This document shows, piece by piece, positions 7,607 through 14,463 of a DNA stretch of 33,941 bases (position 1 is its first letter; each line of letters starts with the position of its first letter). The position numbers and the translations under genes were made by a program. This stretch comes from Candidatus Brocadia sp. (GTDB taxonomy: Bacteria; Planctomycetota; Brocadiia; Brocadiales; Brocadiaceae), in the NCBI GenBank assembly GCA_013360945.1, contig JABWAQ010000052.1, forward strand, positions 1-33,941. Reading direction: 5' to 3'. The notes under the pieces were generated by a model. The model saw only the letters and a list, made by a program, of their open reading frames with translations. It was not told the origin of the DNA and did no database searches.

Positions 7607-10600
7607 ATGGGCGACATGGAACTGAAAAAAATATTTCTGGCATCGTCGTCTGAACTTATCGACGACCGCAAAGAATTCGAAATTTTCATCAACCGCAAAA
7701 ACAACGATTGGTTCAGGGATGAGGTATTTCTCAAACTGGTAATTTGGGAAGACTTTCTCGATGCGCTTTCGCAAACCCGGCTGCAGGACGAGTACAACAA
7801 GGCGATCACGCAATGCGATATCTTTGTCATGTTGTTCTGTACGAAGGTGGGAAAATACACCGAAGAAGAGTTTGAAACCGCATTCGGACAATTTAAGGCC
7901 ACGAACAAACCGTTGATATACACCTACTTCAAAGATGCCGAAATTACCACCGGCAGCGCCAACAAAGAAGACTTGATGAGCCTCTGGCGATTTCAAGAAA
8001 AACTTGGCAAACTGGGGCATTTTTATACCTCGTATAAAAATATCGAAGATCTGAAATTCAAATTCAACGCACAGTTGGACAAGCTGAAAGGTGAAGGGTT
8101 TTTTAAAAAAGGAAGCGTGAAGAACACAGGGAAGCCCCTGTGCCTGAACCGGTGAGTCCCGACCTTGTTGTTTCCCTCCGTACCGCATATCTGAACCGTA
8201 TCTTTGAAAGCAGCCGCCAGCTCTCTCTCGCCGGTGTTGACCCGAAGGCTGCAAGCAGTGAAAAAGAAGCACGGCTCAGCCTCGATGCCGTCTATACGGC
8301 GCTTCTCACCTTGACACCCGAGGCACACGAAGAGATGCAGCGGGCCGAATCGCCTGAAAAGAAAATCCAGCGCCAATCGGCATTAGAACAACTCAACCGG
8401 CATCCTTCTGGGCGACCCCGGGAGCGGCAAAAGCACCTTCGTCAATTTCGTAACGCTCTGTTTGTCGGGAGAACTCCTTGGACAAAAAGAACTCAATATC
8501 TCTTTGCTTACCAGGTCTTTACCCGTTGAAGGCGAAGAAAAAACGAAACCACAGGCATGGGATCACGGCGCCTTGCTGCCGGTTCGGATCATATTGCGCG
8601 ATTTTGCAGCCCAGGGGTTGCCGGCAGTTCGTGAAAAAGCCACCGCGGCGCATCTCTGAAAATTTATCGAATCCGACCTCCGTTCCGCCACCCTGGAAAA
8701 ATACGCTACACCGATGCAGGAAGAATTGCTGAAAACGGGCGGCATATTGCTCCTGGACGGATTGGATGAAATACCCGAAGCGGAACTCCGCAGGACACAA
8801 ATAAAACAGGTAGTTGAAGATTTTGCAAAGACATATCCTCGTTGCCGCATCATGGTCACAAGCCGGACGTATGCCTACCAAGAAGATTGGCGTTTATCCG
8901 GGTTCTCAGAAGCCATTCTGTCACCCTTTAACAAAGGTCAAATCAGCAGTTTTGTCGATCTCTGGTACGCCCATGTTTCAAGAGCCCGCGGTATGAACAG
9001 AGAAGATGCCGGAGGCAGGGCAAAACGATTGAAAGACGCTATTTTTAAGAGTGACCCACTTGTTTTCACTGGCAGAGCGACCCCTCCTCCTGACGCTCAT
9101 GGCATGCCTGCATGCATGGCGCGGTGGCAGCCTGCCGGAAAAACGGGAGGAGCTGTATGCAGACACCGTAGATTTGCTGCTGGATTGGTGGGAAAGCCAG
9201 CGCATTGTGCGGGACAGTGAAGGGAATCCGAAGAACCCACAACCCAGCCTGACAGAGTGGTTGAGGGTGGATCAGAAGAAGGTGCGTCATCTCCTCAATG
9301 AACTTGCATTTAAGGCACATCAATCCCAGCCGGAAGCCGTCGGCACTGCTGATATTCCCATGAAGGATCTTGTGAGCGGATTAATGGACATCAGCCAAAA
9401 TCCGGATGTAAAGTATAAGAGATTGGTAGAATACCTCAGCGATCGGGCCGGCATTCTCATACCGCGGAGTGTCAAAGTGTTTACCTTTGCACACCGCACC
9501 TTTCAGGAGTATCTGGCTGCGTGCCACCTTACGGATGACGACTTTCCGGAAAAACTTGCTCATCTTGCACGCACGGAACCGAACCGCTGGCGTGAAGTGA
9601 CCCTGCTTGCCGGCGCTAAGGCGGCAGGAGGGAGTGCTTATGCAATATGGGCGCTGGTTGAAGAACTTTGTAATTGTGAACCAGAAACCGTCAAAAATAG
9701 CATGGAAGATGCCTGGGGCGCCCATCTGGCTGCGCAGGCCATCGTGGAGACTGCCGACCTGGCAAAAATGAGTGAGGCAAACCGGAAAAAGGTGATAAGG
9801 ATAAAGCGTTGCCTTGAAAACATCCTCATCATAACGGGTTTCCCTCCCCGAGAGCGTGCTGCCGCTGGTGTTAATTTGGCGTTTCTTGGCGATGAAAGGC
9901 CGGGCGTAATAACGACTAAGGAAATGCAGTTTTGCTGTGTTCCCGGAGGTTCGTTTTGGATGGGAGAGGAAGAAGGGATGCATCAGAATGAAACCGTAGC
10001 ATATGATTTCTGGATTTCAAGGTACCCGGTTACGCAGGCACAATTTCTGGAATTTACAAGGGATAATGGATACAAGAATGAAAAATACTGGAAAGAGGCA
10101 AAGGATGCCGGTGTGTGGAAAGATGGAAAAATAAAAGAGTACTTTGAGGAATCATTCAGAGAGGAACTGTATCGATTTGGTGCTCCATTTACCTTGCCGA
10201 ATCATCCGGTAGTTGGTGTAACCTGGTACGAGGCGCTTGCATTCACCCGATGGTTAACGGAGAGATGGAAACAGCAGGGTATCCTGCCGGAAGATTGGGC
10301 GGTGAAGCTGCCCTCTGAGGCAGAATGGGAAAAGGCAGCGCGGGGTGGCTTAGAGATTCCTGTTCAACCACATAATGTAGCAATGGGAGATATAGAGAAG
10401 AATACCCGTTTGTCTATGAAGAGAAATGGAGCATCGCGGCGGTTGTATCCCTGGGGAAACGACCCTGATCCCAATCGCGCCAATTATGATGAAACGGGTA
10501 TTGGCGCTACCAGCGCCGTGGGTTGCTTTCCTGGAGGTGCGAGTCCCTATGGTTGTGAGGAGATGAGCGGTAATGTGTGGGAATGGACGCGAAGTCTTTG

Positions 10601-10802
10601 TAATGAATATCCGTATGACCCAAAGGACGGTAGAGAAAATCTGGAGGCATTAAAGAACTACGCTCGTGTTGTTCGTGGCGGGTTGTTCAACCATTATCTC
10701 AGGTACGCGCGTTGTCCCTGCCGCTTCTGGTTCAACCCGGGCTTCTGGGACGATCTCAGGGGTTTTCGTGTGATGTTGTCCCCATTTATCTCTGAACTCT
10801 GA
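7607..10802 (+). pseudogene. DGR target: TIR/DUF4062-like + NACHT NTPase + SUMF1-like domain, multiply broken
   Basis: Read across its lesions this is one protein of about 1,050 residues. The N-terminus (KKIFLASSSEL..DR..FE, CDIFVMLFCTKVGKYTEEEFE) resembles the TIR/DUF4062-like fold of conflict proteins. Next is a NACHT module: Walker [10 protein letters not shown] (about 8416), Walker B GILLLDGLDEIPE (about 8741), MVTSRT, RPLLLTLMACLHAW and a helical arm (FTFAHRTFQEYLAACHL). The C-terminus (from about 9925) is a SUMF1/FGE-like C-type-lectin fold (VPGGSFWMGEEEG, VTWYEALAFTRWL, LPSEAEWEKAARGG, EMSGNVWEWT, GFRVML) that ends in the variable repeat. Lesions: a frameshift in the T6/A6 run at 8099-8110, a frameshift with apparent loss just before Walker A (about 8400), TGA at 8657-8659 in place of a probable TGG, and a frameshift at the T4 run near 9065. 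Two are in homopolymers and could be read errors; the other two look real. Inferred role: a STAND-type sensor whose C-terminal surface was diversified. Confidence 0.85.
10665..10781 (+). repeat. DGR variable repeat (VR) in the SUMF1-like domain
   Basis: 117 nt aligning without gaps to the template at 11493-11609. The ends are identical (18 nt on the left, 21 nt on the right). In the middle there are 25 differences. 17 of them are at template adenines (12 to T, 3 to G, 2 to C) and 8 at other bases, 7 of these being transitions. In frame it encodes RVVRGGLFNHYLRYARC... to GFRVMLS, so the changed codons fall in the surface-exposed C-terminal part of the lectin fold. The invariant right end would be the initiation-of-mutagenic-homing region. 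Confidence 0.93.
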
Positions 10803-11084
10803 GCCCTCTGGACTCTGTATCTCTGCCGGGTTGTTCGGTGCCAAAGTATGGATTGTAGTGTCGATCCCACGATGGTATCGGAATTATAATAGTTTTTATG
10901 CGGTTTGTGAGGTGTGAACCATGAAGTCCCCCTTAGAAAAGGGGGATTCAGGGGGTTGTGTTTTTTCCCCGGTTATTTTACAACCCCCCAACCCCCTTTT
11001 TTAAGGGGGATTTTATTCCACGCCGAAACCCGATTAAGTGAAATGAATATGCCTATAAAATCAGGTTATTCACAGGAGGCAGAC
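10803..11084. repeat. Intergenic gap holding a CCCCCTT/AAGGGGG palindromic element
   Basis: Between the target gene and avd lies an imperfect long inverted repeat: left arm 10924-10960 (AAGTCCCCCTTAGAAAAGGG, continuing), right arm 10981-11014 (ending CCCCCTTTTTTAAGGGGGAT). A left flank reading GCGGTTTGTGAGGTGTGAA (10900-10918) recurs in similar form at 12871-12889. No gene is seen here. Confidence 0.7.
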
Positions 11085-11429
11085 ATGACACGTCAGGAAA
11101 TGCCAATTTTTACCAGGACGTTTGATTTTTTAAGCTGGCTTTTGCCAGCAACCAATCATTTTCCCAGGGCTCAGCGACATTCGTTTACCCGCAGGCTTTT
11201 AGACGCCGCCTTTGATTTGAGGGAGAGACTGGAGGAGGCAAACCTCAGGCGAGGCAGTGACCGGCAGCAGCGATTACAGCTGGCTGATGAGGCGCTGACT
11301 AAGGTGCGGTTATACCTGCGATTGGCAGTACGCTGGGGCTGGCTTTCAGACGGTCAATATCAGCATGTTGCCGAAATGGTGGTTGAGATCGGTCGTTTGC
11401 TGGGTGGGTGGAAAAAGGTATGCGTTTAA
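11085..11429 (+). CDS. avd: DGR accessory variability determinant (Avd-like four-helix protein)
   Basis: 114 residues, the usual Avd size, all helical in character and basic (RRLLDAAFDLRERLEEANLRRGSDRQQRLQLAD..., then LTKVRLYLRLAVRWGWLSDGQYQH, EMVVEIGRLLGGW). Avd belongs to the S23/four-helix-bundle family, forms a pentamer, binds the DGR reverse transcriptase and template RNA, and is needed for cDNA synthesis. The ATG at 11085 has a strong GGAGG 6 bases upstream; the open frame could be extended to 10914 but would run through a palindromic repeat. Its place between the VR-bearing gene and the template repeat is the standard DGR order. The frame is intact, unlike its partners. Confidence 0.87.
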   Translation: MTRQEMPIFTRTFDFLSWLLPATNHFPRAQRHSFTRRLLDAAFDLRERLEEANLRRGSDRQQRLQLADEALTKVRLYLRLAVRWGWLSDGQYQHVAEMVVEIGRLLGGWKKVCV

Positions 11430-11446
11430 ATCAGGAGGAGGTATCA

Positions 11447-11524
11447 ATGCGGTGCCTTCCCTTATTTTTTCGGGGGATAGGTTCAAAGCGCCCGTGTTGT
11501 TCGTGGCGGGTCGTTCAACAATAA
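11447..11524 (+). other. Possible 25-codon ORF running into the template repeat
   Basis: A very strong Shine-Dalgarno-like AGGAGGAGG (11433-11441) precedes an ATG at 11447. The frame stays open for 25 codons and stops at TAA inside the template repeat (11522-11524). The peptide ([16 protein letters not shown]...) has no recognisable character. The purine tract may instead be part of the structured DGR RNA. Coding is doubtful. Confidence 0.2.
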
Positions 11525-11609
11525 TCACAGGAACGTGCGTTGTTCCTGCCGCAATAGGAACAATCCGGACAACAGGAACAACAACGTGGGTTTTCGTGTG
11601 ATGTTGTCC
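11493..11609 (+). repeat. DGR template repeat (TR)
   Basis: 117-nt non-coding template, 64 bases after avd. Read in the VR frame it is packed with AAC/AAT codons (11 of 39; e.g. [16 protein letters not shown]), the hallmark of DGR templates, because adenine randomisation of AAY codons gives many amino acids and never a stop. It holds 28 adenines, 17 of which differ in the VR. An in-frame TAG at 11478-11480 just upstream shows that it is not the end of a second SUMF1 gene. Confidence 0.94.
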
Positions 11610-11800
11610 ACATTTTTCACCTGCGGAATTGCCAGACGCCCTTTGTGATAAGGGTTTCTGGCCGAAGCGATAAATGGCGGAACCTATTCCTGGCCGCATC
11701 CGGGATACACGGATCGGGCAAATAGCAACTGCCCCGTCCCCCTGGACGCAAGTCCCGGGACGGGGCTTATTAAGACACCCGTAATGAGCGTCCCGAAGCC

Positions 11801-11833
11801 ATGAAATACTATAAACAGTATGAAGTTATACGG
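11801..11833 (+). pseudogene. Possible 5' scrap of the DGR reverse transcriptase
   Basis: The ATG at 11801 reads MKYYKQYEVI before a palindromic repeat begins. DGR reverse transcriptases often start with a similar short basic/aromatic stretch, and the place, about 190 bases after the template, is right. Ten codons are too few to prove it. Confidence 0.25.
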
Positions 11834-11869
11834 GGTGGCACGGACAAGCTGTGCTTGTCCGTGCCACCC
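11833..11869. repeat. Palindromic repeat, GGCACGGACAAG family
   Basis: A perfect 16-bp inverted repeat (11833-11848 and 11854-11869) with a 5-nt loop: GGGTGGCACGGACAAG / CTTGTCCGTGCCACCC. A looser copy lies at 12086-12119 and a degenerate one near 20909-20944. Confidence 0.85.
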
Positions 11870-11919
11870 TGTTTATCAGTCTAAATATTCACTGATTGTG
11901 AACCCTTTAGGTATATGTT

Positions 11920-11994
11920 GTAGGGGCGAAGCATTTGCTGTCCAGAACATAAGATTACATTCAAATCTAATATCAGCAAATGCTTCGCCCCTAC
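11920..11994. repeat. Palindromic repeat, GGGGCGAAGCATTTGC family
   Basis: A perfect 21-bp inverted repeat (arms 11920-11940 and 11974-11994) with a 33-nt AT-rich centre. A second copy of the same family is at 13191-13260. The form fits a MITE-like element without its own gene. Confidence 0.87.
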
Positions 11995-12085
11995 GTGTGA
12001 CTGCAAACAAATCGACGAAGTCCTAATTAAACAAGGACAGTGCAAGAATAACCATTGCAGGGACAAAGCATGAAGCAGTTTCCCA

Positions 12086-12119
12086 GAGGCACGGACAAGC
12101 ATCGCTTGTCTATGCCGCC
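12086..12119. repeat. Palindromic repeat, second GGCACGGACAAG copy
   Basis: GGCACGGACAAGC...GCTTGTCTATGCC forms an imperfect hairpin and shares its left arm with the element at 11833-11869. Confidence 0.7.
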
Positions 12120-12328
12120 CCGGGAGAATAACTGTAATGAAGGAGCTATACAAATTATAATTTGTAATCCTTTGAGTATAATGCCCCTGAACAAAAAGAG
12201 ACGTGGCTGATGTCTTGCTACCCTAGAGTATTACTCTACAAAAACATCTTTTTTCTGTGAGGTTTTCTTTGTGACCTTCGTGTAAAACTTTGTGTCCTTT
12301 GTGGTTGACCTTTTTTGTTGCGGCTGTG

Positions 12329-12706
12329 CTGCGTTATGTGGATGATGTTCTCTTCTTTGCAAAGGACAAGGCCATATTGTGGCAATGGAAAGAGCTAATT
12401 CAGGAAAGATTACAACAATTACGGTTGACCATACATCCCCATGCGCATCCCCGTCCTGTTGAAGAGGGCATACCGTTTCTTGGTTTTATCGTGTATCCTC
12501 AGCGAAGACGTTTGAAACGGCGCAAGGGCATTCATTTCCAGCGAAAGCTCAGAAGCCTGCTGACAAGGGTTTCTCATGGCGGCATCCCTTTGTCAAGGGT
12601 AAGCGCCAGTGTCCTTGGCTGGGTGAACCATGTGCGATACGGGAACACCATTGGGTTGCGCAAGTCGGTATTGGGAAAATTATCTCTCAGGAAAGACAGA
12701 AAGTGA
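12329..12706 (+). pseudogene. DGR reverse transcriptase, C-terminal remnant only
   Basis: About 125 codons begin at the catalytic motif LRYVDDVLFF (the YxDD box of retroelement reverse transcriptases). They continue with the DGR-type thumb: a WKELIQERLQQLRLTIHP segment, then GIPFLGFIVYPQRRRLKRRK, HFQRKLRSLL and the end GWVNHVRYGNTIGLRKSVLG. A complete DGR RT has about 350-400 residues, so the fingers and most of the palm, including the first catalytic aspartate, are missing. The upstream frame continues to about 12290 but is low-quality sequence with no RT character. The reading frame of the remnant is otherwise intact to TGA 12704-12706. Without the N-terminal part it cannot be active; mutagenesis here would need an RT supplied in trans. 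Confidence 0.9.
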
Positions 12707-12720
12707 GGTGAAGGAATACC

Positions 12721-12882
12721 ATGATATTGGAAATGCTTCTTGCAAAGGCGCTTGAAAGCGCAATTTCCACACTCGCAAAGGCCGGCGTTGATAACGTAAT
12801 TGAAAAACTAAAAAATTTACTCGGAGGAACGGATGAAAAAAAGCGTCGCTTGGAATTATCATGGTTTTCGCGCAGTTTGTAG
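12721..12882 (+). CDS. 53-codon ORF, probably the N-terminal stub of a truncated gene
   Basis: The ATG at 12721 follows AAGGA at good spacing and lies 14 bases after the RT remnant. The product (MILEMLLAKALESAISTLAK, then AGVDNVIEKLKNLLGGTDEKKRRLEL) is a clean amphipathic helical start that looks like the beginning of a larger protein. It ends where a palindromic repeat flank begins (WFSRSL-stop, 12864-12882). I do not recognise the family; an N-terminal adaptor helix of a STAND or other conflict protein is one possibility. Confidence 0.4.
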   Translation: MILEMLLAKALESAISTLAKAGVDNVIEKLKNLLGGTDEKKRRLELSWFSRSL

Positions 12883-13097
12883 GGTATGAATCCTGAAAGT
12901 CCCCCTGAAAAAAGGGGGCTGGGGAGCATACGTGTTAAGTTAAGCGATTGGGTTGGGGGGGCATGGACAAACCATGTTTCTGTATGCCTTGAACAGGGAT
13001 AGTTCCTCTGTGTCTTTCTTGCAACACATAACGGCAAAATCCACTGGAAACATGGCTAACCACTGTCCCCCGCTGGCGGGGGATCAAGGGGGTGGAA
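12864..13097. repeat. CCCCCT/AGGGGG palindromic element, two arms
   Basis: The left part (AAGTCCCCCTGAAAAAAGGG, from about 12898) has the same left flank as the element at 10924. The right part is at about 13065-13097 (TGTCCCCCGCTGGCGGGGGA and AAGGGGGTGG). About 140 bases of unrecognised DNA lie between. The element truncates the ORF at 12721. Confidence 0.6.
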
Positions 13098-13385
13098 AAG
13101 GAACACGAAAATAATTCGGGAAAAAACATAATCCCTGTAACAATTTCGTTTTTTGAAAAATTTCAATAATAGCGGTGTTTACCGCTCAGGGTAGGGCGAA
13201 GCATTTGCTTTCATTGTCAAAAATGCATGCATACTCAATCAGGCAAATGCTTCGCCCCTCCTTTTCCTGGTTTTCTTTTGCCGGTTCAATCGTCCTCAAT
13301 TGAGCCGAAACAGTTGGTATGATTCCGCCCCGAGCACAAGTTCAGGCCTTAGGTTGCCTATCTTATGAAAAACCCGTGTTTACCC
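12883..13385. other. Intergenic stretch with repeats only
   Basis: Besides the two palindromic elements (12864-13097 and 13191-13260) I see no gene, RNA or other feature here before the argB promoter. Confidence 0.6.
13191..13260. repeat. Palindromic repeat, second GGGCGAAGCATTTGC copy
   Basis: Arms at 13191-13208 and 13243-13260; the core 15 bp (GGGCGAAGCATTTGC / GCAAATGCTTCGCCC) match perfectly, with a 34-nt centre unlike that of the copy at 11920-11994. Confidence 0.85.
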
Positions 13386-13413
13386 TTGACACGAAAACCT
13401 CTTTTGTTATAAT
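13386..13413 (+). promoter_or_regulatory. Consensus sigma-70 promoter of the arg operon
   Basis: TTGACA (13386-13391), 16-nt spacer, TATAAT (13408-13413). Both boxes match consensus. The predicted start is near 13420, about 50 bases before the argB ATG. No ARG-box palindrome was recognised. Confidence 0.8.
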
Positions 13414-13469
13414 TTTGACTTCTTTTAACATCGTTCGCTTTTTAGTAGGAGAGAAAAAGTATTTAGCTC

Positions 13470-14357
13470 ATGGAAAATGCCATACGCAAGGCGGGGATAC
13501 TCATTGAAGCCCTTCCTTACATACGATCATTCAGGAACAAAGTAGTTGTTATCAAATTTGGCGGAGGGGCAATGTCCAGCGATGAAGTGCTCACCAACGT
13601 GCTCCAGGACATTGTCTTTATGAAGACCGTCGGCATTTTGCCCATCCTGGTGCATGGCGGCGGCCCTCATATCAGCCAGGAGATGACACGGAGGGGGTTG
13701 AGTCCAAAGTTTGTGGAGGGGCATAGGATTACCGACCATGAGACCCTGGAGATAGCCAAAGACGTCCTCATTAATCAGATCAGCGCCTCTATCGTAAAGA
13801 AGATTTCTGAATTGGGGAATGAGGCTGCCTGTATTTGGGAAAATGGATATTGTCCACTCAGGGCAGAGAAACACTACATAGAAACCAGGACAGATCGCGG
13901 TGAATTGAAAAAATTGGATATTGGCTTTGTTGGCAAAGTTACTTCTATTGATAAGGATCGTTTTTTGAATTTGTGTAATTCATGCACCATCCCGATTGTG
14001 CCGCCTATTGCAAAAGGCGACAACGGAGACGTCTATAATGTTAATGCGGACAACGTTGCTGCGTTTATCGCAAAGGCGCTTGGTGCGGAAAAGCTTGTAT
14101 TTCTTTCCAATACCCATGGTATCATGACACGGCCAAAAGATGAGACGTCTTTTGCATCGACGTTGCACGAAGATGAGGTTCACTCACTCATCGATAAAAA
14201 GGTAATTAGCGAGGGCATGCTCCCCAAGGCATTGGCCTGTATCAGTGCGGTGAAGGCAGGGGTAAAGAAGGCGCATATTATCAATGGACTAATCCCTCAT
14301 GCGCTGTTATTGGAAATATTTACCGATAAGGGTGTCGGTACGCAGATTATCGTATAA
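13470..14357 (+). CDS. argB: Acetylglutamate kinase
   Basis: 295 residues. It phosphorylates N-acetyl-L-glutamate with ATP, the second step of arginine synthesis and usually the arginine-inhibited one. The amino-acid kinase fold is clear: VVVIKFGGGAM near the N-terminus (phosphate loop), VHGGGPHIS (substrate glycine loop), a central NVNADNVAAFIAKALGAEKL and the C-terminal EGMLPKALACISAVKAGVKKAHIING. The N-terminal helix (AIRKAGILIEALPYIRSF) is the type that mediates hexamer formation in arginine-sensitive kinases, so feedback control is likely. The ATG at 13470 has AGGAGAG upstream. First gene of a long same-strand run. Confidence 0.97.
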   Translation: MENAIRKAGILIEALPYIRSFRNKVVVIKFGGGAMSSDEVLTNVLQDIVFMKTVGILPILVHGGGPHISQEMTRRGLSPKFVEGHRITDHETLEIAKDVLINQISASIVKKISELGNEAACIWENGYCPLRAEKHYIETRTDRGELKKLDIGFVGKVTSIDKDRFLNLCNSCTIPIVPPIAKGDNGDVYNVNADNVAAFIAKALGAEKLVFLSNTHGIMTRPKDETSFASTLHEDEVHSLIDKKVISEGMLPKALACISAVKAGVKKAHIINGLIPHALLLEIFTDKGVGTQIIV

Positions 14358-14395
14358 AAGTTTGTTGTATCTCATACAGAATATTGTATAATTTC

Positions 14396-14440
14396 GGGGA
14401 TTGAAATCGGCTTGTAATTTCAATCCCCTTTTCGTTTTTG
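14396..14440 (+). terminator. Terminator-like hairpin between argB and argD
   Basis: A perfect 12-bp stem (GGGGATTGAAAT 14396-14407 / ATTTCAATCCCC 14417-14428) with a 9-nt loop is followed by TTTTCGTTTTT. A TATAAT (14387-14392) sits just before it, 16 bases after a weak TTGTAT (14365-14370). This may be a partial terminator of argB transcripts combined with a second start for argD. Confidence 0.7.
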
Positions 14441-14463
14441 AGGAGAATCAAGGAATAGAGAGC

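Larger units (their letters stand above)
11610..12328. other. 719-base non-coding stretch replacing the RT N-terminal part
   Basis: No gene of reasonable quality is seen. The first ~190 bases after the template may be the DGR spacer. They include a 10-bp perfect hairpin (11731-11740 with 11757-11766, GCCCCGTCCC/GGGACGGGGC). After that come palindromic repeats (11833-11869, 11920-11994, 12086-12119) and AT-rich filler. The sequence TTGCGGCTGTGCTGCG at the right end (about 12317-12332) recurs at about 21238, which suggests repeat-derived DNA right up to the RT remnant. Confidence 0.7.

Noticed and set aside
10914-11084. Longer avd start at 10914 adding 57 residues
   Set aside because: The extension runs through a palindromic CCCCCTT repeat, while the ATG at 11085 has a strong GGAGG and gives the usual Avd length.
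11493-11640. Second SUMF1-domain C-terminus encoded at the template repeat
   Set aside because: A stop (TAG 11478-11480) precedes it in frame and there is no upstream SUMF1 sequence; the AAY-rich content and adenine-biased differences identify it as a DGR template.
11833-13260. CRISPR array
   Set aside because: The repeats are palindromes of different families with irregular spacing, not equal direct repeats with unique spacers, and no cas gene is present.
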